A stretch of DNA of 64,000 bases. It comes from Ligula intestinalis (lineage: Eukaryota; Platyhelminthes; Cestoda; Diphyllobothriidea; Diphyllobothriidae). The position numbers and the translations under genes were made by a program. Under the pieces are notes generated by a model, which was not told the DNA's origin, made no database searches, and saw only the letters and a program-made list of their open reading frames with translations. Below, one piece after another: positions 9,482 through 19,385 of the stretch. Position 1 is the stretch's first letter. Each line of letters starts with the position of its first letter. The stretch spans positions 20,422,342 through 20,486,341 of the forward strand of contig JAYGXS010000004.1 in assembly GCA_036362985.1 (NCBI GenBank), read 5' to 3'.

Positions 9482-9560
9482 GAAATTTTATGGATACATT
9501 AAAATTTTGCATTACTATTTTCAAGTTCTCACCGGGAAAATATTGCTTCAAATTTCTGAA
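9480..9560 (+). repeat. PLE-2 terminal sequence in inverted orientation
   Basis: A plus-strand block (GAAATTTTATGG, TTTTGCATTACTA, TCACCGGGAAAATATTGCTTCAA) matching 11250-11325 and, as reverse complement, 6985-7080. It is the antisense copy of the PLE 3' UTR at the 5' edge of PLE-2. Confidence 0.7.
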
Positions 9561-10009
9561 ACAGCACCTCCCTTTGGATACGCACGAATTGACGATAGAT
9601 GGAATTTGTCCATTTCGGTATCATATTCAATTGAGTTGATTCAATTTAAATATGTCGATTGGAAGCTTTTTTTAGTTGTTACGTACCTTCTGAGATAGAA
9701 GTTTAACTATACTGATTTCCAAATTCTTGGGTTTTGCATTTCACCCAATAGCTTGATTGTTGTGGGTACGTTTACCATATCAGAGTCGTAGTTGCCTTTG
9801 AAATATTCCAGTCTGTTTATTCAACAGCTCTCTACATTAGATTGATTATCTCATTAATTTAGCAATATAATCCCTGTTAGGCACAATCAGATAACACTGT
9901 TTGTCCTAAAGTCTCACGACAGTAATGGACCGAGTGTTCGTAAAAAAGAAAGCCTACTGTAATTTATAAATCAATAGTACGTTGTTTAGAAATACCCATT
10001 TTAAAGGAA
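9561..10009. other. Unassigned stretch
   Basis: AT-rich, no recognised gene or repeat. Confidence 0.4.
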
Positions 10010-10290
10010 AGTCGATAAATCACAAAACTTGAAAACCAGTGTAACGAAGTGAATTTAGGGTTTAAATGTGCAGGAAACCTTTCCCTGTAACTAACCGATC
10101 ACATAAAGCAGCACAAGTTAAATTTATTTTGAAAATAGTCCCTTAATGAATTTCACGAATAAATGTTCGTCCATATTAAGTGCAATATAAAGTGTAGCCA
10201 TTAGCAAGCAGAATAAATTTCGAGTACATATTTCATTATCTTGTCATGAGAATTGACTGTTTTTCTTCCGTTTGAGCTGCATTTTATTAT
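10010..10290 (+). repeat. Interspersed repeat, copy A
   Basis: About 280 bp shared with 13315-13625. The clearest blocks are CCATATTAAGTGCAATATA, ATAAAGCAGCA and AAATTTCGAGTA in the same order and orientation. Identity is moderate. No coding capacity and no terminal repeats seen. Class unknown. Confidence 0.6.
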
Positions 10291-10569
10291 GATTATTGCG
10301 AGTTATTTTGCCATGAAATCTACGTGATAAAGCTTTCGAGGACGCTTTACTTTAATTCTGCATGCCGGGTCCCCAATACTGAAAAACGTCGAGCAATATT
10401 TCAGGAAGGACAAGGTGAATATTTTAAAGAGTTGGCCCTCGAGTTCGCTAGCATGGAACTTTTTCTCACTTTTCGACATGTGATTGGAGTTTGAAACGAA
10501 GTCTAGTTAGCTCGACTGGATAAGTCCGACGTACGAGTGAGTGAGTATATCTTCAAATGTGGTGCTCTT

Positions 10570-11055
10570 TAACCGTTACACCATAATGCTCGTCAGTTGC
10601 ATCCACTCAGTGCCTTAAACGTTCATGAACGAGAAAATTACGAAATTAAAATTGGACAGAAATTTCATAGGTCATAATCACTTAAACTTATTAGTAAAAA
10701 AGGAAAGTTAAACGAGGTGGAGGGGGAACAGGGTAATGCACAAATCTGGGGGCTTGTAGTTATCAAGGCAAGGCCAGGCTAACCACATGCTCCAACTGTT
10801 TGCATAGGTCCGGTTTAGAGCGTCTTATACAGGCTGCCTCCAGGTAGCACGAGATTTGAGATGTTTGTGCTCGAACAAGAACTCGGAAAGAAGTTATAGG
10901 GTTAACAGAATGATCCGTGTCCAGCAAGTGTTCAGTAATAGAGGAGCGAGTGGAACGGTTTTCCCGGTTAAATAACCAACTAGGCTGATGTTCCTTGGCT
11001 CTGGCTGCCGATTTTCTTTGCGTATGCCCTATGTACGTGCATCCATTAGTGCATG
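10570..11055 (-). pseudogene. PLE-3: C-terminal/3' UTR fragment (PLE-2 family)
   Basis: Minus-strand remnant closely related to PLE-2. It contains the endonuclease-like domain (remnants of YIGRTQRQL and EHLPSWLF), the LEHVVNLALPW end and part of the 3' UTR including GGATGCAACTGACGAG. Several stops and a changed YIGRT block (near 11025) show decay. It stops abruptly at 11055, where the sequence changes to the N-terminal PLE region on the opposite strand. Confidence 0.82.
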
Positions 11056-11330
11056 AACCCGAATGAATTTATCTTGAATCTTTCTGAATTTCAATTTAAC
11101 AAGCTGCAAACAGAGACCCTTTCATAAGGACTTGATTTTTGTTTCCCGAACAAACAAATAAACCTTATAGACGTTGAAGCTCAATTCGAAGATTTCTCAT
11201 CCGTGGACCTTAACGCAATGAGTGGATGCAACTGATGAGCTCTCGAGAAATTTATGGTGCCTTTAAATTTTGCATTGACTACCATCTTAAAGTTCTCTCC
11301 GGGAACATCATGCTTCAAACTAACTGATAT
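11056..11330 (+). pseudogene. Internally deleted PLE: N-terminal piece fused to 3' UTR
   Basis: Plus-strand sequence matching the PLE-2 N-terminal region (FILNLSEFQFNKLQTE, one stop, then IDVEAQFEDF) to about 11190. It then jumps directly into the PLE 3' UTR (GGACCTTAACGCAATGAG, GATGCAACTGATGAG). The whole RT and endonuclease are missing. Together with PLE-3 this forms a head-to-head inverted junction at 11055/11056. Confidence 0.8.
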
Positions 11331-13314
11331 TGCATCCCCATCCCCTTCTGGTACGATTACGGCTGCCACTACTGCTGACCTCAAACGCTTGCAATTCCCC
11401 CTCCTTGTCGACACAGTATTGCCTCTGTTCACGTCCACACCCTCCATTCTTCGCGTTGGTGTTTTCAGACCAATCCTAAAAACCATCAGAACGGCCTCCT
11501 GAAATCATATAAAAGCAGAGCCACGCCCCTCTCACACTAAAATACACAGGCTTTCTGAAGACTAGTTTTGCCCTGCGTGGCCTTACTGTTGAACGTGTGT
11601 TCTTCCCTTGCATAGAATCAGGCTATTTGGCCGACTCTCTTCGCTTGTTGTGGAGTACCATACTGCCTTGATAGCTTTTATCATTGGTTTTGACGTACGC
11701 GTGGCTGCTGGATACAGCCGGAGAAGTCAAGAAGATGAAACAAGCATTTTTTCATACCCCAAGTATTTCAGAATTTCGATGAACATTTTTTTGAAATAAG
11801 AAAACGACTGTATCCTGTTGTAGGTAAAAGACTGCCAAGCATGGGGGCATGGGAATATGTGACATTCTGGAGTTGAAGGCGAGACTGAGAAGAGTTCTTT
11901 TCTTTAGCGAGTGAAGGAAAGAGGAACAAGTCTGGCTTGCGGTATCCACGGGAAAAAAAACGCCTGCAATTGGGACTACCGCAGACGTTTAAAGTTCGAT
12001 CAGGACCAAAGAAAACATTTTCAGCCGTCAATTTTTTCTCTGCCTTACTTGCTTCTTCTGTGTGAATTTTGGGGCACGAGGACAGCCACAGACTTACTAT
12101 GGATTCAGCTTTCGTATAGTGCCAACAAGTGTCGGCTGTTCGCTGACGGAAGCGTGAACCGTTACCGGGTGCGTTGCATCGCCAACGATGGCTCGTAAAT
12201 TTGAATTTTAAGAAGCTCATTTTATTTGCCTCCATAGTCGCTATCAACATTAGTGATTGGGCAACGGATAACTGGATTACAGAGGACAGCTGGAAGCGCT
12301 GCCTATCCATTCTCCAGTCAGTACTCTTAGCAAGCTGTGATACCAAGTTGTTTTCACACATAGAATACCAAACTTGCTGGGCACTTCTGGGCGGGTTCCC
12401 TAAAACGAGTTTTTCAGGAGTCAATCACTACCGCAGAGCGCCTGTATCCTTCTCGGCCAATCAGTTCACCAGGACAATCTACACCATTTCGTGATCTGAA
12501 ATACCCGAAAAGCAGAAAAAGGGTAATCTTCAGCGTAGGTTGAAGTTCATTGACACGACGATTTCCGGGGTAATGTTTGCATCTGAGCCAGTACAAGACA
12601 ATAGATTGCTCGCCGAATAAAAAATATTCGCCAAAAGCCACCGAAGAAGGTGATACGACACTAATGGAGTCATCCATTATTGTCACGGTATTATGCGAAA
12701 CAAGGGAAGGTGAATGCAGCGGCCTCTCGATGACAGACTTGCGGAATGAGGGAGCTAAGTGCGAAGGCAGTGTACAAAGTAGCGCGTATCCACGTTCTGA
12801 GATCAAAAAGTATCAATCAGCTACGATCTGGAGCTGCGCTAAACCCGCGCCTCCGAACTGTCGTGTATCTGGGTCCGTCAATTCCACTCAGGCCAGTCGA
12901 AAATAAACCAAGGGCGAGGGAGCCTGCACACCTACCTAGTTACGCGCGCGCCTCAGCGCAACCTGTGTTGCTTAGGTTAATTAGCCCCGATTTACACAAA
13001 AAGTCAAGACAATAAAAAAGTCACAGTGAAGGAAATAGTTATACAAAAGTTTGGGCTAAAAATATAAAATAGTTATTGCCATAGTGCAGCCGGAAAGCAA
13101 ATGAACGTTGTAGATTTTAGTTTCAACTGTGGTTGGCATGCATTGGTGACTCCTTCTTACAGTAGGTGGCCAAGCTCATGCAATCCTACGATTTTTAAAA
13201 GTAACTCCCTCTTACTCAAACGCAACCCAAGCTCTAGCCCCCAAAGTCATACACCAATAAAGTTATGATCGTTCTTCACAATAGGGCATATTATGATTTA
13301 TGAAGGAATATAAC
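11331..13314. other. Unassigned stretch with several short open frames
   Basis: The frames here (for example 11768-12424 minus and 12577-12906 plus) overlap each other on opposite strands, have no recognisable motifs and lack splice context. The first 170 bp may still be PLE terminal sequence. No gene is supported. Confidence 0.4.
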
Positions 13315-13625
13315 GTTTTATAAAAACACCAGCTTTTTTAACAAAGCAGAAAATTCCGAAAAAGTGGAAATCGGGCGTACTAGGGAAACTTAAGTTTTAC
13401 CTGAAGAGAAAGCCCCTTCATATAAAACAACTGAGTAAATAAAGCAGCAAAAGTAGAATTACGCTGAAAATTAATCGTTTTGTCAAGTTTTCGAATAAAT
13501 ATGCTTCCATATTAAGTGCAATATAGTGTATGGCTGTTACCGAAGAGCCTAAATTTCGAGTATGTAGTCTAACACGTTTTTACTAGAACTGCTAGTTGTT
13601 TCTTTCGTTTATGCATCGCTTGACT
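13315..13625 (+). repeat. Interspersed repeat, copy B
   Basis: Second copy of the 10010-10290 repeat in the same orientation (shared CCATATTAAGTGCAATATA, TAAATTTCGAGTA). Confidence 0.6.
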
Positions 13626-16544
13626 TATGTTGGACGAAGGTTACTACGTTTTTGCTTGATATGCCCCATTGGGAGATCACAGGAGTTATATATTGCTTAA
13701 GCTCACTTGCAGACATGCCGGTAAGTGACAAATAAATTTAAATAGAATTTTCGGGAACAATTGTAAACGTACCATTTGTTGTACACTAAAAGTTATTGCC
13801 TTCCGCTATATTTTTAGTAATTATTTCAATATTTCTATTACGAAGAGGTGCAGATCTTCCAGGAAATTCTAATAAAGACATAACGATTTTCACTGGCTTT
13901 AGTCAATTGACCATAAATAATAAGTATATTCTATTTGCTTACCAAAGCTTTCAAAATAAGATATATTTTAAAAGCTTGTACAAAAATAACAAGCTTTTAA
14001 ACATTTTTTGTCATGCAGTTGTCTTTGTGTGTCATAGTTTCAGAACCACCCAATTATGTGAACTCATTGCCGAGAAGAATAAACGTCTACTACAAAAGTC
14101 GCGAATAAATATGCTTGAGGTTGATTTAGAAAAAATCTACAAAAAGTAAACTCTTGAAAAAAGCTTTACTTATATATTATGGCGTCTGATGTCTGCGTAT
14201 TTTAATTTTTTGATGATAAAGTCAAGGTCAGAATATGAAATTTAGGCCAGTGGATTGATTTTTTCCTAACAACTAGGGATATCTCTTCTGTTATAAATGA
14301 AAGAGCTACTTGTTTTTTCTACAACGGAACAGTTTTCAGCATATTTGGTTACTTATAGACTAAGTTCTACAATAAAAAATGCAAAGAAGAGTGGCAATAA
14401 TATCAACAGCGATTTTTGAAAACACTGTTTCGCAATATCCCGTGAAAACTCTGACAAATGTTAGTTATGTTAACTGTTTCCAACTTCATATCGATTGTAC
14501 AATTAATTTGGTTGCCATATACCAATAAAGTTCACAAACGCATTCCTTGCCTGTAACCCCTCAAATATTAAATATAAATTTAAAATGGAGTAATGCAAAA
14601 AGCAACTTCGAAAGTTTATTGCTCAATTTAATGACACGAAACTTGGCAGATTTGCAAACTATAAATTTTCAAACTTATTTTGCTCTTCTATTCTCAAAAG
14701 TTATGTGCTATCTCCTAATTAAACTAACCTCAGTTTCATGGATGCAAAACAAAATTTTCCGTTTTGTGAACATATATAATTAGAAATTGTCTGCTCTTCA
14801 TGAATGTTCTTTGATAGTGCAACATGCACACACAGGAAGTTCTTGTCTGCAGCGTTTAATAGCATAGGAAATTCCTTGGATATTAACAAACGCTGGATTT
14901 GGCCCAGTTTTGCCTCTATTTTCTCCCAGTTTTCTGATCTGAACGTAATTAAATTCTAGTAAACAACATTTTGCGACCCAATTAAACCCAATAAACTGAC
15001 TAAACAATCTCAAGTGTGCGTTAAATTCTCCAATCCCCAATCTTGCATCAGATATGCAATCTACTGTACTAATGGTCAGCGCGTTAGGCTGATGCGTGAC
15101 ACGCGTTTATTTGGCTGCGCTGAATGAGTACGAGTCCTTGCAATACATAAGTTTGGCACGCCCCAGACAGATACTTTCACGTTTTGTCAGTTGCCATGCC
15201 TAATCTCACCACCAACTGGTTGACAATAGAGAGCGAATAAGGCCGATCCTGGGAAAACCAGCCCACCTTCCAGATCGGTATATTCTAAATCAGCTACATC
15301 CGGATCCAGTGGATCGCTCTAAGAGCCGTGGACTGATAGGCTGCCATCTGACGGAGGTAACTCGGTCTTTTCCACTACTTGGAATCGTCTACAGTGGCTT
15401 ATGCTTAATGCGATCTTTATGGAACTCCCATCAATTTGAACTATGAGACACCTACCTGTTATCTGTGGACACATTGGCCCTGTCAATCGTCGCGTCCACA
15501 TTCACCCCTGTTCGTCTTGACTTTGTGCTGTCATTAGAGCAAGGTAGGTTAATGAGAGAGACGTAAAAGTGAGATCGACGTAACACAAGTCTGCTTCACT
15601 ATAAACAAACTCAGGTGTAAAAAAGATACTCTTGTTCAATTTATGCCAGGAAAACACTGCTTCAAACTTAGTTAAGGCAGACTTAACATGAACGCAGGCC
15701 TCAACTTGCGGGACCGCATCAAGTGAAGGAGGGACAAAAGGGAGGCTGTCCTTTCAGAGGTAAGCTGGCTCGCCACACAGGCGTCTCATATCACACAAGG
15801 GACACGTTGGAGCTGGCGGTCACGTAACGCGGCAAACACCAAGGCAGCTCGATACACACAGAAGTGCATTCAGAGGTCCACCCCGTGACTAGGGCACGCC
15901 CACGCAACGGAGGCACGAACCTTGGACAGTGCAGGCGGACGCCCCCACATGGGTACCTTTGCAGGGGCTGGCACACCCTGGTTGGACCCACCAAACTTGG
16001 TAAAACTATGCGGACGATTTCGCAAAAAGGTCAGCTGTTAATGAGGCACTCGAGATAACACACTCCCAAAATGCACAGCCCAAAGAAATCGTGCAGAAGT
16101 AAGGCGTTTAAATACATCCGCTGCAGAGAAAAATCAAATAAGCAGAAAAACATACAAAACCTAAGGAAACCAACAACATGGCAAAGAAAATTCCGCATCA
16201 GAAATTATTTGCGCCTAGCGAAAAAGTATTCTGGTTTAATCTGGTTTAAGCTTCGTATACGCTTTAAGTTGCGTATATTCTAATTAAGATTTCTATATGG
16301 CAAGCTGTTTTGAAAAATCAAATGTTAAAGTTTGAATAAAAGCAGCTAAAGATGATAGTAGTGTGCTGCATTTATTCGCTACCTTAGACATACAGTATGG
16401 CGAGTGCCGCATGAAACATTCCGCAATTTGAAAAAGGCCACTAATCAATCGCAAACCAGCATTGAGAAGGGTTGCAAAACTGTTTATCATGCAGTCCAAT
16501 TTCAATTATTTCCAGTCTAGCTAGGCTGCCAACTCTGTGATGTG
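13626..16544. other. Unassigned stretch
   Basis: An AT-rich frame of 117 codons at 13796-14149 (plus) has no recognised motif. The 15700-16060 part is GC-richer, with opposing open frames of about 65 codons, and may be a retroelement remnant, but I cannot name it. No gene is supported. Confidence 0.35.
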
Positions 16545-17050
16545 CTTCTTTTGACCGCTGCGAAAAACTTGATTATGTAAAAAATGGCTAATTAAATAGT
16601 ATGCAGTTTTATCATTGAGTTTAACTGCCTTTATAAATTGAAATATATTTAATGGAAAGCATGCACGAATAATCCTCTCTTGTACTTATTTGATAGAAAA
16701 TTATACCTTCTTTAAATTCTATTATTAAAGAAAGGGTTTCCTTCGGTTTTAAATTTTTTTCGAATTTTGAGTTTTTTATGACTGTGCGGTGTTCATCCAT
16801 AAAACATCACATCCGTCAATTTATCGATGCAGTCACTGATATATACTGCATGATCCATGCCTGTTGGGAACTTCTATGAGAGCTTTGTAACCACTTCCTC
16901 AAACCATGGGTAAGAACATACGTTTCCCTAAACAAGATGAACACAGCATTCAGTTTGTAAAACTTAAATTCAGTTCTAGCAGTCGGTAGCTTTCATAATA
17001 ATTCGGCAATTTAGAAACTTTTTTCAAAACCGAAGGAAACTTAACTTCCA
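16545..17050. mobile_element. Fragment of the mariner-like miniature element
   Basis: Internal and sub-terminal parts of the 56072-57059 element are recognisable in order: ATAGTATGCAG, AACTGCCTTTATAAATT, GAAAATTATACCTTCTTTA, the TGTTCATCCAT region, AATTCGGCAATTTAGAAACTT. The outermost terminal repeats with CAGT are missing. Confidence 0.68.
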
Positions 17051-17312
17051 CTTGGAAATAACAACTAACATGTCAGAATTTTTTTTATCCGAATACCTAA
17101 TCATTTGCTTCGCTGCCAGCTCACTCTTGGATTCTTACTTGAAACTTTAGCCTTCTCAGAATTTTGGCAAAAACCACTGACTGCTCCAGAAAAGGATGCG
17201 GCATGTACACCTGCTTAGATGCGGTGCGCTTGTCAAAGTCAAGTTTTGGGGATCCGCCCTTTGCGTTCTAAGGCTCAAAACGTTGACTTCTCAGCCGTCT
17301 ATGAGAATATGG

Positions 17313-17535
17313 CAACGATCACGAGATTAGCAGGATTTATTGACGTCATAAAATTTTGTGACCTCTTATTCAACGGTCGTTGCCTATTAGTAAGATAATT
17401 AACTGTCCAATTAAGTGTCAGCATTGACGGGTAAAACTTGATAGGTGAAGACAGTAGAAACATTAAGTCTTAGATGTAAGCGCATTTTGAGGTGATAGAG
17501 GAGGGGGAAAGTAGTTGTCACAACATGGCAGTTAA
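17313..17535 (+). repeat. Repeat R, left copy (inverted partner at 19190-19385)
   Basis: Blocks CACGAGATTAGCAGGATTTATTG, TTTTGTGACCTC, CCAATTAAGTGTCAGC, GGTAAAACTTGATAGGT are found as reverse complement at 19190-19385. Its last 70 bp (TGTAAGCGCAT to CACAACATGGCAGTT) is also repeated directly at 18062-18130. It brackets PLE-4 and may be its terminal repeat. Confidence 0.72.
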
Positions 17536-18061
17536 TTTTTTAAGAATATTTTGGCGCGGCTTTTGAATTTGAGCCACCCATTTTTTTGCTCTCCATTCAC
17601 GGGGAAATTTATTATCCTATACCACCCCTTCTAATCCTCTGCTTTGTTTGTCTGCATTTGTGATCATGAGGTTATATCTACAATACACTGCTACCTTTTT
17701 GAATGAACGAAAAAAAGTTATTTTTTCTACAACATATCACTAACCCAATATTTGTCAAATGCGGCCAATCTGTCGCACATGCAATTCACCAACAACACCA
17801 ACATCGACAATTTTCCGTAGGATGACAATACGAAGAAAAAAGCGCGTGAAGAAGCGGAAATGGAGAAGTGGAAAGCCGATTTGTCTCCATAGTTGACGTG
17901 AATGTCGTGAAATACTTGACTAGTGAGTATAACATGACCTTTTACCTTTGTCCTTTTAAAAATGATCCTTTATTTACCTTACCATCTGCTCTCCGTGAAT
18001 GGAGCCATTTTTGCTGAAAATTCAGGTTTGTGAAATCCTCAATATAGCATTCTTCTTCTTC

Positions 18062-18130
18062 TCTAAAATGTAAGCGCATGGTGAGGCGATAGAGGAGGGG
18101 GAAAGTAGTTCTCACAACATGGCAGTTCAT
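18062..18130 (+). repeat. Repeat R, partial direct copy
   Basis: Matches 17467-17535 with few differences (shared GATAGAGGAGGGGGAAAGTAG, here cut to the part common to both, and CACAACATGGCAGTT). It lies immediately downstream of the 3' UTR of PLE-4 (minus strand). Confidence 0.75.
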
Positions 18131-18254
18131 GTAAGTTCATGTTCATGAAAGCCTGCGGGACGTGGTTAAAGGAGAGAGGTTGGGGCAGGGGACGAGGTGA
18201 TGCTTAGTCCTTAAGGGGACGAGGAGGCGTGAGCGGGAATGAGTTTATTGATCA

Positions 18255-19130
18255 CTACCACGGCAATGCGAGAATGATCACATGATCCAACCGCTGACAG
18301 AGTTCTTGTTTTCTTCTTCATATTGCAGCGGCCTCCAAAAATCGTAGGAGATGCCCGGTCATCGCCCAAAGTACGAGCTTAAATGCAATCTTCTGCCCGA
18401 CGTCCAGTAGGTGCTTCGTGATTGATCTCTTAGGTATTTTATTTTCCGCCCTGAGCAACCACTTCGGCATATGTTCAGCTGACCGCGTTGCCAACTGCCT
18501 TTGCGTGCGCTCGATGTATTTGCATCTGCAACTACATGAAGACTCGTAAATATATTTGTTGTGGTGTGCCTAGGCAGAATGTTTTCAGTACAACAATTTA
18601 GCGGTGGAGTAGGTTCTTTCAATCGTAGATTGAAGCCTTAGTTTTCTCACGTTGGAGAAAGTAACATCCTTTAAAGGGGGGAAATGCTCACTAGATTTTT
18701 AGCCCTGATATTTCAGGAGAATTTTCTTGTCTGTGATTGCGATACTTAGCAATAAGTTTATCCGGAAAGCCGTTTCCAAAAACACTTTTGAAAAAAAGTC
18801 ACCTATTCATCGATTGTATCCGAAGAATAGATTCTAGCGGTTGGATTGAAAAGGCACAAAACCAAGTTTCATTTACTCTGAATTGGAACGAAACTAAGAA
18901 AGTGCATGTATTGCCCTTTCCACGTGGTTTTCCGACAGATGGGCCTCTGAACGGAACCATCTGCGCGCCTGCGTATACGCACGTTTAAGAAAGCCAGTGT
19001 GTCGTCCTTCTCATACTCGATTGTAAATTTGATCTTTGTATGTGCCTCATTCAGAGCTTTAAGTAGCAGTGCTTCCTCCTCGGGGTTTCCGCCTACGACA
19101 AAAATGTCATCCAATTATCGTCTATAAAAT
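18255..19130 (-). pseudogene. PLE-4: decayed Penelope-like element (RT thumb to C-terminus)
   Basis: Minus strand. From high to low coordinates: a broken catalytic block around 19120 (DDIFVV preserved), IKFTIEYEKDDTLAFLNV, KGQYMHFLSFVP, a degraded linker, then SCSCRCKYIERTQRQL with EHMPKWLLRAENK, HLLDVGQ and a C-terminal LEAAAI and LDHVIILALPW ending at the stop complement 18255-18257. YIGRT is changed to YIERT. The RT fingers and palm motif A are missing. Inverted copies of repeat R flank it. Confidence 0.83.
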
Positions 19131-19182
19131 GCAGTTTTTCCTATGTGTGTGGCTTATTTTCGTTCAAGGTTCTACGTGAAAA

Positions 19183-19205
19183 TATCTCTATCTCTATCTC
19201 TTTCC
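19183..19205. repeat. Short CTCTAT-type microsatellite
   Basis: About four imperfect units of ATCTCT. Otherwise unremarkable. Confidence 0.6.
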
Positions 19206-19385
19206 CCTATCCCTTCACCATGCGCCCACGTCTAAAAATAATTGTTTAAACTATCTTTACCTGTCAAGTTTTACCCTTCTAGGCTGACACTTAATTGGAA
19301 CGACCGTTTGCAGTTGAATAGGAGGTCACAAAATTCTATGAAGCCAATAAATCCTCCTAATCTTGTGATCTTTGCCTTGTTCAAA
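19190..19385 (-). repeat. Repeat R, right inverted copy
   Basis: Reverse complement of 17313-17515, sharing long blocks including GTCAAGTTTTACCC and TGACACTTAATTGG. It sits at the 5' side of PLE-4. Confidence 0.72.

Larger units (their letters stand above)
6985..9560 (-). mobile_element. PLE-2: best-preserved Penelope-like element
   Basis: A nearly full-length minus-strand PLE. Coding runs from about 9481 down to the stop near 7229 in three overlapping frames. A 3' UTR block around 6985-7080 (sense: GGATGCAACTGATGAG, then AATTTATGGTGCC and TTTTGCATTGA) recurs in plus orientation at 9480-9560 and 11205-11330. The element is therefore flanked by its own terminal sequence in inverted orientation. 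Such inverted terminal copies are known for PLEs. Two frameshifts make this copy defective, but the long frames show it is young relative to the other PLEs here. Confidence 0.88.
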
